Shown: positions 35,390 through 45,949 of the stretch, piece by piece
Layout: every line of letters begins with the position of its first letter
Numbering within the stretch: the first letter of the stretch is position 1
Source: Archegozetes longisetosus
Taxonomy: Eukaryota; Arthropoda; Arachnida; Sarcoptiformes; Trhypochthoniidae
Direction of reading: 5' to 3'
DNA: 64,000 nucleotides
Assembly (NCBI GenBank): GCA_018873245.2
Contig: JAEMBT020000001.1
Span: 12,892,220-12,956,219, forward strand
The notes under the pieces: model-generated
The model's input: only the letters and a program-made list of their open reading frames with translations
What the model was told of the DNA's origin: nothing
Databases searched by the model: none
Program-made: the position numbers and the translations under genes

Positions 35390-35563
35390 ATGACTGATAA
35401 GCAATCAGTTTCGACACAAGAATCAGGGAATAAAATGCCAGAAATACGAAAGCGAACCACTTATAGAATGACATGTGTTTTATTGTATTTTTCATTATTC
35501 GCATTACTGTTTACTTCATTTATATATTTGATTGTTTCGACAGTTATTCTCTTAACACCTTAA
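35390..35563 (+). CDS. 57-residue single-helix membrane microprotein (hypothetical)
   Basis: A short ORF from ATG to TAA lies between two TMEM272-like copies on the same strand. The first ~28 residues are polar and basic (ending EIRKRTTYRM). The rest is one long hydrophobic helix (CVLLYFSLFALLFTSFIYLI and onwards to LLTP). It is not recognised as a member of a known family. The polar start followed by a helix recalls exon 1 of the neighbouring family and could be a truncated relative, although no sequence motif is shared. An ORF this short can arise by chance; position and clear topology are the only support. Confidence 0.35.
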   Translation: MTDKQSVSTQESGNKMPEIRKRTTYRMTCVLLYFSLFALLFTSFIYLIVSTVILLTP

Positions 35564-35763
35564 ATGTGAGTCCAAATTAATTATTTTCTAATCAAAATTG
35601 TTCTAAAATTATAAAATTAGTTCAAAAACTAATCTTATTATTTGATAAAATAATTGAAATAAATTTTCTAATGAATTTGACTGAAAAATAAAATGAAAGC
35701 TGAACAAAATATGATTGTTTATACTTAATTAACTAATCGAAAACAAGTTTGCAGCAACAGATT

Positions 35764-35974
35764 CAATTGAAGGCCGACTTTTAACAAAGCTTAAAGTACG
35801 AGTTGTAATGATTTTTTAACCATTTCTGGCTTAATTATAACTTATAATTATAATTATAAGTTATAGCTACAAATTATAATTAATTATAAGTATAAAAAAT
35901 GCTTAACAACTCATTACAATCAGTCCTAAACTCGTACTTTAAGCTTCGTTAAAAGTGAGCCTTGAACTCAATTT
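35764..35974. repeat. foldback (MITE-like) element, about 210 bp
   Basis: The left arm (35764-35805; key words CTTTTAACAAAGCTTAAAGT and ACGAG) returns inverted at about 35925-35974 (CTCGTACTTTAAGCTTCGTT). The middle is an AT-rich palindrome built of TTATAATTATAA units. Non-coding. Confidence 0.75.
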
Positions 35975-35979
35975 TAGTT

Positions 35980-37017
35980 GTAATTAACAGTTTATATAGA
36001 CACAGTCTGAAAGTAAACAGATTTCTATTAAAAATATTTATGTAGTTTTCCTTAAATAGACTGTTAGTGATTAGGCATCAAATGTGTCGCTACTTTTAAT
36101 ATAATTAGTAATTAGGAGTTGTAACTTTTGAAAATTAGTAACAAGTCATTATTTGTTCATTAATTCAAATGACAAGCAAATTATTTTTGAAATAACAAAT
36201 ATTAAACTTCATTAAAATCCCTAATAAGACATTAGAAAAAGTATTTCTCTCATGTTAAGTGCAAAGATCTGACTAATATCATAAATATTTTGCTCTCTTC
36301 AAAGCTATTTTTATTCAACAGTTGTTTATAAACTAATCTAATGTTTTCGATCTAGGCGAAGCTTTGCTAACATTCAACTAGTAGACTGTGAAAACTTGTA
36401 CAAATAAGTTGATGTTAAGTTGGCAAATAACCAAAAGTTCTATCATTTTCTATTCACTTATGATTATATAAAGTTCATAACTTCATGTTTAGTACTTGAA
36501 AATTGCCTTCAACTGTGGAACAACTCAACTTTTCTGTACATTTCATTGAGTAATATCAAACTTTTTCAACTAATAACTGTTTGAAGTGCGTTCAAACCTT
36601 ATTAAAGGTGAAATTCGTTCAATCATTTAGTGGTGAATTTGACATACTTTTAGAAAACCTAGAAATGAAAGAATAAAAGTTGATTCATATGTAACTTATA
36701 ATAAGCTGTTTAAACAATAAAGTTTTTGTTAGAACTTATTTTCATATTGGTCGTACTGCACAGTGAATGCAGTTTTTGTATGATAATCCGCTCAACTTTC
36801 CATGACTACCATATCATCAAAGGCACAAAATCGTTCATATTTCCTCCTAATCTCTTATGTCATTCGTTTAGTGGAAGTGCAATAAATTCCACTGAATATT
36901 AAATTAAGTAAAATAAATTAAGTTAAGTTAAATTAAATTAAATTAAAGACTAAGAAATAGCTGCTTTGAATACTGTTTCTAAGCTTTGAGATACTTGTAA
37001 TAAATTTTTGATGAAAA
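35980..37017. other. intergenic; TTAAA-type low-complexity run
   Basis: No gene seen. Around 36900-36947 there is a degenerate pentamer run (AAATTAAATTAAATTAAA and variants) about 70 bp before the start of the next TMEM272-like gene. Confidence 0.5.
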
Positions 37018-38297
37018 ATGTCCACAACTAATGTCGAAGACGATAGAATGGCGGAGAAAGAGCCGATAACAGAAGAAGGAAGAGCAAAGGCTGGTGAGAG
37101 AAAAACTGGTGGGGACACTCATCGAAAAAAGTCAATTAGAGACAAAATGAATGAAGCGAGAAATCAATCGAAAGGAAACGTTGATTTTGTTGCAACTATT
37201 TTTAGTCTCATTGTTAGTTCAGGTTTGTTATGAAAATTGATTTTCTTATTACTCAGTTTTCTGAATTTGAATCTAATAAAAATAAATGACAATCAATGGA
37301 AACGAGATCAATGAATCATTTTCTCACATTAGATATAAATATTTTTTTTCTTCAAATATGAGTACTTTTAAGGTAAAACTTTAAATTGTGGAAAACATAC
37401 TAATACAATAGTACCTCGATATAGTAAACTTGGTTACAATGAATATAAATGGTCGGCCCTCAGCAATACATTATATCGAGCTATCACTGTATTACATGTA
37501 GTAAACATGAGAAAATAATTTTTGGTTACTTATGTAATCGAATATTATTTCATTTCTGTTAACTATTAATGAGACTTTAGTTAACAAATAACTTATCTAA
37601 ATAGAAATATTTGAAAGCATAATTAACTACTAAAAATAACTCTATTTTTACATAACTTAGTTGTTGGTCTGATAGCGTTAGCGCTGGCAAACTTGGTTAG
37701 TGTCGCACAAATAGTTATCGGTAATCAAAATGTCAATTTCAAACCTATGACCAAACCTAACAGTCTAAATCTGATAATCAGGTGCCATTTATATACATGA
37801 CTGCACATTACGTTCAGGAATACCAATAATTCTGATAATTGTCGGATCAGTTGGTGTTTTGGAAAGTCTTTGCGAAGGTGCTAACAAAAGAATCGATTCA
37901 AAGAGAAATACGGACGGCGAATCAAATCATAATTTAACACAACTTCAGAAAAATTTCCGAGTAATAGTCAATGCTTTGCGTCTAATAGCTTTCGCAAGTT
38001 TCATAGCCTGTAAGTATTGCTGAACGAAGTGAAATCTCAACTTTCTTTTATCAAAGCTTTTATTTACAAAAGGATTTGAATAAAGTTTTCTATAATATTT
38101 TTAATCTATAAACAGGGTGTGTATTAGTGTATGGAAGCGGTAAACCTGACTATGACAACAGAGATTCTGACAGTTATTGTGATCCGGTACTTTATTTATT
38201 TGCGTTCTGGTTATTGAATATATATTTTATATTTCTTGGATTGGCCCTATTTTTCTGCTGTTGCTGCTTTTGTTTTGCATTAAAAGGTGGAGATTGA
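37018..38297 (+). CDS. TMEM272-like small four-helix membrane protein, intact
   Basis: Four exons, 37018-37222, 37661-37720, 37782-38009 and 38116-38297, give 224 residues with all junctions in phase (675 coding bases). A charged N-terminal tail of ~55 residues (EKEPITEEGRAKAGERKTGG) precedes helix 1 (VGLIALALANLVSVAQIVIG). Exon 3 has the signature HDCTLRSGIPIILIIVGSVG with helix 2, a polar loop of ~40 residues, and helix 3. Exon 4 reads YGSGKPDYD, SYCDPVLYLFAFWLLNIYFI and a cysteine-rich end (FFCCCCFCF), a candidate for palmitoylation. It is the best-preserved family member here. Expected to be an integral membrane protein; the function of TMEM272-like proteins is unknown. A Tigger-like inverted repeat lies in its first intron. 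Confidence 0.8.
37407..37494. repeat. pogo/Tigger-like miniature inverted repeat
   Basis: In intron 1 of the TMEM272-like gene, CAATAGTACCTCGATATAGT on the left faces ACAGTGATAGCTCGATATAA read inwards from the right, about 85 bp in total. The words resemble Tigger/pogo terminal repeats as I recall them. Confidence 0.5.
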
Positions 38298-38969
38298 GAA
38301 AAGTCTGGAAAAACTAAAGGTCTTTGCATAAGAACTATAATAATGATTACTTATATTTTATTTGAAAGACAACCTGAACTTTAGAAAATGAAAACTATAT
38401 TTGTTTACAAACTTCGATTATAATTACTATTGATTACACTGTTTATACATTGTTTTGCTAACTCATATAAAGCAAATAAAAATTTCAATGGATATTTAAT
38501 CTGAGATTATACTTTCTTTAATCTTCAATGAGTATGTTGATAGTAAACCTAATCCTCCTTAAACACAAAATAAATACAAATATGCGTCGAAAGTTTCACG
38601 TCTCTACTTCTAACATCTTCATCTCCGAAATGTTAAAACTTTCAAATAAATTGAAGTTATCCTTTAGAATTAAAGTAATTATATTAAAATAAAACTTTAC
38701 TCAATTCTACATAATTGCGTCGAATTTTGTAGGACTTAATACGACTGTAGAATTCAATAAAACTTTATATAAATTACTCTAAGATTAAAAGATAATTTTA
38801 AGTCTATTTGAGAATTATATAAAATATTGTGGGAGTAAAGCTGTTGCAAACAATGTTTTGGTAGCGTAAAGGCGTGCTATGTGCGTTCGCATAATCCTAT
38901 AATTCTATGAATAGCCAAGTAAAGAGTTTACTTCATCTTTACACTGATTTGATAGTATCAGCAATTTTT
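38298..38969. other. intergenic, nothing recognised
   Basis: About 670 bp of AT-rich sequence following the TMEM272-like gene. It presumably includes its 3' untranslated region (AATAAAA-like word near 38475). Confidence 0.4.
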
Positions 38970-38979
38970 AAGTATAAAG

Positions 38980-39210
38980 AATCCACAGAATATTGCGAAC
39001 ATCCATATAATAATGAATATTCCTTCAAATCGTTTCAAATGAAGAACCTAAAATTTGTAAGAAGTTTTACTTTGAATGCAGTGACTAATTTCAAAACGAA
39101 TTAATTGCTAAATGAACCATTATAAGAAATCTACTACTGATCACTCCTATTGTGTTCAATAACTAAATATGGCAATTAAAGAAGTATCATTTATTTATTT
39201 GTACTATAGT
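38980..39210 (-). pseudogene. gustatory-receptor 3' end relic
   Basis: Nucleotide similarity by eye to the 3' part of the receptor relic at 45.95-46.2 kb covers the last two exons and the short intron: GCGAACATCCATATAATAA here against ACGAACATCTATATAATAA there, followed by the shared GTAAGA/GTAGAG donor area and TTACTTTTAATGCAATGA-like coding. Here the coding is broken by indels and stops. It is the most decayed of three related copies on this strand and marks the left edge of the receptor cluster. The plus-strand open frame at 38907-39104 is only its shadow. Confidence 0.5.
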
Positions 39211-40537
39211 TTGATAAATTACTGTTTGGTTTATAATGAGTGTGAAAGGAAAAGAATTGCACGAATAACATGAAGCTCTACACACTAACTTTTATCTACT
39301 TTAAAGTTTAAACTATGAAAATTTCACGAGAAAGGCTGATTTATACACGTGTTTACTCTCATAAATATTAAGATGATGAGATGGATTAAAACAGTTCATT
39401 CGTTCAACTGACTCATAAATTGTGTTAGATATGAGTCTAATGATTAGTTGGGATAAACTTTTTATTACTCAATATTTAAAGTTTAGATGTAGTTTCACGT
39501 TATTCGTACGATTTGTTTCGTGCTTATTATAATTGAAACAGTCACTCATCAAAAGATAATACTATAAATACTAAGGGCTACAAACTAACTCTATGTTTGT
39601 TTCAAATCTCATGTAGTAGAGATTTTATCAACACTTCTAATCGGTTATTTGGCGACACCTCAGAGAGTGAAGTAACAACATACCATTGTAATCTTCAGAT
39701 TGATAAGACTTACATAATACTTGCAAAATAGTTAATGTAAATAGATTTTTATTTTTATATAAGTAATCAGTTTATTGATTTAATTAAAAATAAATAAAGT
39801 TCTACTATGATTCAAGAATTGACAAGCTTTATTTGCTGCAAAAGTATTGTTTATTCTTCTTTGAGTTATCGAAATCCTATTTGATAAGTATATTAACTCG
39901 AATGGCATACTGCGGATGTAATTAATTACGGTTTCCCCTTAAAGCAAGAGTTATCCAAAGAAATATTTTATACTAATTATGGTGATATAAATACTAACTG
40001 AAGACCACATAAATGAAATGTGATTTCGATTGTTTTATTCCTTCACACAATTAGGTGTGTCAGATTCATAGATTTAGTGGAGTAGCCGATTATTAAGAGA
40101 ATTTTTTTGCTGAAGTATATTTCAAGGGCCACTGACCTTTTATATTTCTACGTGACCGTAGAAATATAGCTCAGTCTAATTTTATAACATTTGATTTTCA
40201 ATAAGCTATTAATGTGTTAGAAAGAAAAGCAGTCTACCTTTTTAAAATAGATTATTTTTAGTTAAGATTAATTACGTTCAACAAATTGCAATGAAGGAGT
40301 GAAAAACTTATTAAGACAAGTTTGCAAAAATTTCCATTAGCAGACATTTTAAATTAATTATAAGAAATTTGATATGTTATGCAATAATATCACGGACATA
40401 ATGGTAGAACCATATTTGTAAGACATATTAGAACAACTTTAAGATTCACTATTGAGCATTTTTATTGGAAATTAAACTTCATTCTTAGTTAAGGTTTAGA
40501 TTTTACGAGTGAAAGTTATTAATTTTCTTATTTTCAA
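39211..40537. other. intergenic; one perfect small hairpin
   Basis: No gene seen. At 40141-40168 two perfect 12 bp arms (TATATTTCTACG and its complement) flank a TGAC loop. It is too short and isolated to assign a role. Confidence 0.45.
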
Positions 40538-40859
40538 TTAGTTGCTGCAATCTCTTGTTAGAACGCATCGCCCAGAAGTACTCTCTCTGACATATGGTTC
40601 TTTACAAAAACAACCAATTTTACAAATCTTTGCACACGGTGGTGGTATTTTATAATTCAGACAAGTTAACGGACATAGAGGGCCACAATCGCTCCACTCT
40701 TCATTAGGATCTCCACAAAGTTGCGCTGTTTGAACATTAATATTGAATTTAGAAATTTCGAAAATTCGTGTTTCACGGCTGTTCTATTGAAAGCATTCAA
40801 TACAAACCTAAGGCAATACCAATGTTCACAAACAAAAAGAATGAAATCAAAATTTTCAT
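40538..40859 (-). CDS. secreted TIL-domain protease-inhibitor-like protein
   Basis: Two exons, 40808-40859 and 40538-40725, joined across an 82 bp intron, give 79 residues. Residues 1-18 are a signal peptide (MKILISFFLFVNIGIALA). The mature part starts QLCGDPNEEWSDCGPLC and has ten cysteines in canonical TIL spacing, with P-P-P-C-A-K in the reactive-loop region and CKIGCFC..C..C at the end. The alanine after the cysteine at the expected P1 region suggests a specificity different from trypsin, but this is inference. It would be secreted and act on serine proteases. Compared with the gene at 25.2 kb, it lacks the intron inside the TIL domain and shares little outside the cysteines. No defect visible. 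Confidence 0.88.
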
Positions 40860-41442
40860 TTTCATTATCAATTAGGCTAAATACAAAATTTTCATTCACT
40901 TTATATGCAAAGGGAACCTGCTTACTTTAACTTTTAAACTCTTGACTTCTTGTCATTGAATAATAAGTTTTTAAACACCTGTTGTTTCTCAAAAAGAATA
41001 CAATTTATCATTTGATAACAAAAGACTACTGATTTCACAATTTGTCTTATTTGTTGATTTTTCCATTGAAAGTTCGTAAAAATGGTAGTTAGTATTTTAC
41101 TCTATTCTATTAAATTAAACTGACAATTTTAATTTTTAATTTCCTTCAAAATCATATTTTGTGCTACAATAATGCTTTTAAGTTATGTCACATCTGATAA
41201 AATTGTTCAATTACTCATCATTCGCCGCATTCATGACTGCAATCTGAGCTTTGGCATAAATTTTTAAGAAAAATAATATTTTATTGCGAAACCTAAGAAT
41301 GGTCGGAAATAATTTTTAGCTTAATATTTAGTAGTCTATAAATCTGGAATTGAAAATAATACTTAAATTGTGACGAATAAAGCATGAATAATAAATAATT
41401 TCTATTGTGGAGCTTATAATGATTAATGAAATAATCCAACGT
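40860..41442. other. intergenic, nothing recognised
   Basis: About 580 bp between the TIL gene's 5' end and the 3' end of the gustatory receptor. AT-rich, without a recognised motif. Confidence 0.4.
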
Positions 41443-43002
41443 TCAATATAATTCAACATTTTCTTTGGCGTAGGATCGATTATTGTTGAACTTATCTGCA
41501 AACTTATGAGTTAACAAAAAGAATCGGCTGAAGATTATGAACATCTGCAAAAAGTAAAAGAATTCAATAGTTTAAGAATAGATATAATTTAAAATGAATA
41601 TTTTCTGGAGTTCAAATATAATATAACTTCAACATGTAAATAACAATACAGTCGAAGTATTCAGTTTAAACATTCAATAACAAAATTAACTTCTAAATAT
41701 TAAGTAAATTAAAACGACTATTTACTCGCAATCTCAGAAAATCTGAAATTAATCTTACTTTGAAAGCAATGATTGGTGTCATAACAAATTGATTGCCACA
41801 TGAGAAACCAACAAGATATCTATTACTACTCACTCTTTCTATTGCATTTAAGAACTAAAAGGAATATAAATTCAAAGTTTGATTGTGAATTTATTCAAAG
41901 GAGAATCGCTGTTCTTAACGAACTTTAATTTTAGTCTTCAATCCGAAATTGGTTTTCGATTCTACGTAAAATCTATAGAAATATTTATACGATTTCAAAG
42001 ATTCTTTGTTAATCGATGCAGTGATCAAATTAATGATGAAGTGACATAGTAACCAAATAATAACGAAGAATATTTCAAGATAAAAAATTGTCAAAAGTGT
42101 GTCATCAAATAAGATTTGTTGTAAAATCATTAGATTCATAGGAATCAGAGTATAAGTCAATGCAAACAGATATTTAGACCAGAATTTATTGTGAAGCGAT
42201 ATGAGATTACAAATATTGTTATGTTCTTCAATTAATTCAAATAGTATTCTAGAGCTGAAGAAAGCTTTATCCCTATTTGCATTCAATAGTTTATTATTAA
42301 ATGATTTGAATCTCAATTTACAATAATAGCAGACGATGAAGTAATAGAAAAACTATAGGATATTACTATCAGGAATACAGTTGCGCTTCCAAATAGAATA
42401 GTAGCACTTAGTATTCCATAAGCTATTATGTCGTTCCAGTCATAAAAAATGGTCACAACGGTTGTTGACATAAAAAATAGAATTGCATTGATTTTAATTT
42501 CTAAATCGATAAGCGGTAAAATAAATTTAATTTTTGTGGAAAATTTTTTGAATAAATTCTTGTCATATATTCTGATTGTACTCGCATTTTTTAATCCTTT
42601 CAATACTTTGATAATATCAAGCCATCTAAAATAATATTTTCCCTCACTATTGAAAATTCTTATAACTCTAAATGAAAAAATTAAAGCGACCAATGCAATC
42701 AAATAATAAAATTCAGTCAAGCCTCCTATATATTGAATAACATCGAAGTAATATTTAGGAACTTTCCCATTTTCCATATTGATTAAGGAAATGAACAATT
42801 TCAAAGTATTCATCAACAGCCAAATACTCACAGTATTGGATTTGAGTTTTTGTTTTCTTTTCTTAATATCACTATCAAAATAGTTATTGATATCATATCT
42901 AAACATAAGTCCATATTTATATAGCGGTAAATCTATGTCATTAATAACCAGATCGTTATCATAATTTCCAAATTCACTGACCGTTTCCGGATTTTTATCC
43001 AT
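41443..43002 (-). pseudogene. gustatory-receptor-like seven-helix protein, one 1-nt frameshift
   Basis: Three exons, 41924-43002, 41759-41854 and 41443-41544, describe a receptor of about 425 residues. Seven hydrophobic segments are readable, beginning NTVSIWLLMNTLKLFISLIN and ending with exon 3 FIIFSRFFLLT. Exon 2 carries the terminal receptor block ERVSSNRYLVGFSCGNQF. A frame break occurs at a T5 run (A5 at 42348-42352 on the plus strand): one extra T there restores the frame and makes exon 1 exactly 1080 coding bases, in phase with the next exon. So this is a single 1-nt deletion, real or an assembly error in a homopolymer. The first donor is unusual (GTTCGT) but has a GTCCGT counterpart in the 46 kb copy. 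Gustatory-receptor assignment by topology and recalled motifs; ligand unknown. Confidence 0.6.
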
Positions 43003-43800
43003 TTCGAGTGGTTCTAATTATGAACTATTGAGCAAAAATATTTTCGCCTTTATTTCATTTAAATTTTAAATGTGAAAAACAATACTCCAAATTTGAGTTG
43101 TAGTCAGCTTTAGTTTAGAAGTAAAGCGTTTACAAGTTTTTCAAGTTTATCGATTCGCTTAAGTTCTCTATTATACTTTTGAATTTGCTTCAATTATTCG
43201 GTCGAAATGAATCGAAAAAGTAAACAGAACTCTAGTAATATAATATAATTGCTTTCATATGAAGTAAAAAATATTCATTTTACCATGTTTATGTAGAATT
43301 TCTGAATCAATAATGAGTTTGTAACAGAAATTATGTTCAAGGAAACTGATAGTAATGTGTGTTTTACACGAGAAGATAAGATTATGAGTATTATGTATAT
43401 ATTATTGTTGAAATATTATGCAATTAACCTGATTATCATAAAGAAATATGCTTTAACTATGTCGAAATAGAATTCTTACTCAGCGTTTGGAACTACAGTT
43501 TATTCTGGATGCAGTGAACTGGTCCGTGCGTTCTTTATAACTAGTATTCATTTTAAGGTTCCACATTGAAAATATCAGCTGTAAAACTAATTTTTCAAAC
43601 ATTTACTCTTCAATAGTAATATGAAAGCTAAAACAACTGTTAGACTAATTAATAAGAAGTTCAATCTAAGCCGGTAATTTCGATAATTTTTGCAAAAATA
43701 TTTGATTATTTCGAGCTAATTTCGGAAGAGTTTAATAAAATCGTCGAAATCATATCGAATCTAAAACTCAAATTTATTAATCAATATTATCGATGATTAG
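43003..43800. other. intergenic, nothing recognised
   Basis: About 800 bp upstream of the receptor start. It should contain the receptor's promoter; no element was recognised. Confidence 0.4.
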
Positions 43801-43802
43801 TT

Positions 43803-43956
43803 CAGAAGAGATTCTTTTATCTTTGGGCGACTATTGTGCAATGTTTTGATTACCCTTTTAAAGTTGTTTTTTTCATGCTTTAAATGTTCATATTTGACTA
43901 CTTATTAAACATTTAGGTCAACAATATTCGCCCAAAGATAAAAGAATCTCTTCTGA
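43803..43956. repeat. short inverted repeat with 35 bp arms
   Basis: The arm at 43803-43837 (CAGAAGAGATTCTTTTATCT then TTGGGCGA) is repeated inverted at 43921-43956 (CGCCCAAAGATAAAAGAATC then TCTTCTG), with about 83 bp between. The arms are almost identical, so the structure is young. Probably a miniature foldback element. Confidence 0.75.
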
Positions 43957-44164
43957 GCTCGAAATCATTGTTTTTAAATTGTTGGTTCTAAGCTTATATC
44001 CATTTCTAGTGTTTCTAATTATGAACTACTATATAAGACAATTTTCATGTTTTATAAAATTCATCTCATTTTTAAAATTACAGTTACTTAGTTTTTATTT
44101 TATTAAATGTCTGACGAAAAGTAAACGATACTATTATACTAATGCATGACATATCCATAGTTCA

Positions 44165-44990
44165 CAAAGACATATCTTTTACTGCCACCTCAACTTTTGA
44201 ATAAAAATATTCAAAAATTGTTGTTTACTATTAAATATATCACCTAATATATCTTTTAAGTGTTAAACTTTAGCCAAAGATTATAAAAATAGGGGATAAA
44301 TATTTAATACGCATTGCCAATTATTAATTTAAATAGTATCAAATTTGAAGCTTCCCTATAGCGCCCTGGTCAGTGTATCAGAATTATTAGATTTAGACAT
44401 CAGGATTCTTATCTGCATTTTCAACTTTGTTTGAATCTAATAAATATCAACATTTACATTTTTTAAGTATTTAAATGTAATATTGTTCACTTATTACAAA
44501 CACATATTAATGAAAAATGTCAATTTATGTCATCTGTAATTACAAGAAGAATATGAAAACACAAACAAGCTTATAGATTATGATTCTTTTTTTTTGCAAT
44601 TTTAGATGACAAAATTGATATTTTTCATTAGTATATGTTTCTAATAAGCGAATAATGTTAGAAGGGTTCGATATTATTTTTAAATATTAAAAAATATAAA
44701 TAATGATGTTTATTAGATTGAAAAAAGACTTGAACATGCAGATACGAACCCAATACCTAAATCTAATTCTCCTGATGCGCTGACTAGTGTGCCACAGGGA
44801 AGCTTCAAAATTAATACTATTAAAGTAATAATTAGCAATGCATATTAAATGTTTATCCCTATTCTCATGATCTTTGACTGAAGCTCGGTACTTAAAGATA
44901 TATTAGATCATATATTTAACGATAAACTACAATTTTTCAACATTTTTAGTCAAAAGTTAAGGTGGCAGTAAAAGATGTTGCTAGTCAGTA
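44165..44990. repeat. inverted pair of ~290 bp repeats with a tRNA-like core (SINE-like)
   Basis: The sequence at about 44168-44460 is repeated in inverse orientation at about 44700-44990, separated by about 240 bp. In the right arm, read on the minus strand, there is a tRNA-like stretch: TGTGGCACACTAGTCAGCGC (A-box-like) followed about 40 bp later by GGGTTCGTATC (B-box-like), near 44740-44805. The left arm carries a more eroded version. Two tRNA-derived SINE copies inserted head-on, or one large terminal-inverted-repeat element that captured a tRNA, are both possible. Confidence 0.6.
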
Positions 44991-45949
44991 AAAGTTATAT
45001 AAATACTGATATTTCTTTTACATGCAGTGCGACAAAAGTAAAACCTACGATGAAATTTTTGATATTTTTTCTTATCACAAAATAATACAGTGAAAATTTG
45101 ACTAATTATTAAAACTTGATTATTAATGATCGCACATAGTTTAAATTTTCTACCCCAAACCCAGCGCAGCAGCGAATGAAAAACCAATTTTTGTATATTT
45201 AAGATACGACACAAGTATAGTACGATAAGTACAGGCTTTATATAACCTCAATTTAAGGTTGGGAGCAATAAGAGAGCTTAGAAGAATCTACTTTTAGAAA
45301 AGTGTTTTCATTTCATACCAATGTCGTAAATTGCTTTAGAGTCAATTTTGAAAACTTTTAAAAATCGTATCTCACGTAGCTCGAAAATCCAGTAAAGTAA
45401 ATGAGTTCCATATCATATCAGATATGATTTCATTTTCAATTTTTTTTGCTAAAAGTTACTGGTAATAATTTGCAAAACCCTTTCATCCCTGCAGAGATAC
45501 GATCCCCAACTCTTGAGCTCATTTTTAATTTTGTCTATCACTTAGCGTAATGGACTAACATACGACACTAAAGTAATTCATTTTAGATGACGTTTTGATG
45601 ATGTGACTTCAGTTCATTTTACTATTAGGTCAAAACATGATTCAAAAAACACTACTTAAGCATACTTTTGGAATCTGTTTGATAAGAAACTATATTTTGA
45701 CAGATGTGAGGATTGTTCCATCTTTAGCTCTTTTTTGAGATCAATTTAAAGCGTTTTAGAATTTATTATGACAGAAAGCATATATTTTGTCTTCTTCGGT
45801 AAGATTTAATACACTGCATATTTTTAAAAAATCTTTGGTTTTATTTAACAACATTTAAGAATATAATTATTAATATAACAATGCATTGATATATCTCTCA
45901 ATCTCTATTGATAGCCAAAAGAGAAATTTCTTAATCTTAGCATTCATTT
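44991..45949. other. intergenic, nothing recognised
   Basis: Close to 1 kb of AT-rich sequence. The open frame at 44981-45214 (minus) partly overlaps the repeat and has no domain signal. Confidence 0.4.

Noticed and set aside
40141..40168. Perfect 12 bp hairpin with TGAC loop
   Set aside because: Too short to claim a structured RNA or regulatory site in AT-rich DNA without conservation data.
40721..40930. Plus-strand frame across the TIL gene
   Set aside because: Antisense of a well-supported two-exon TIL gene.
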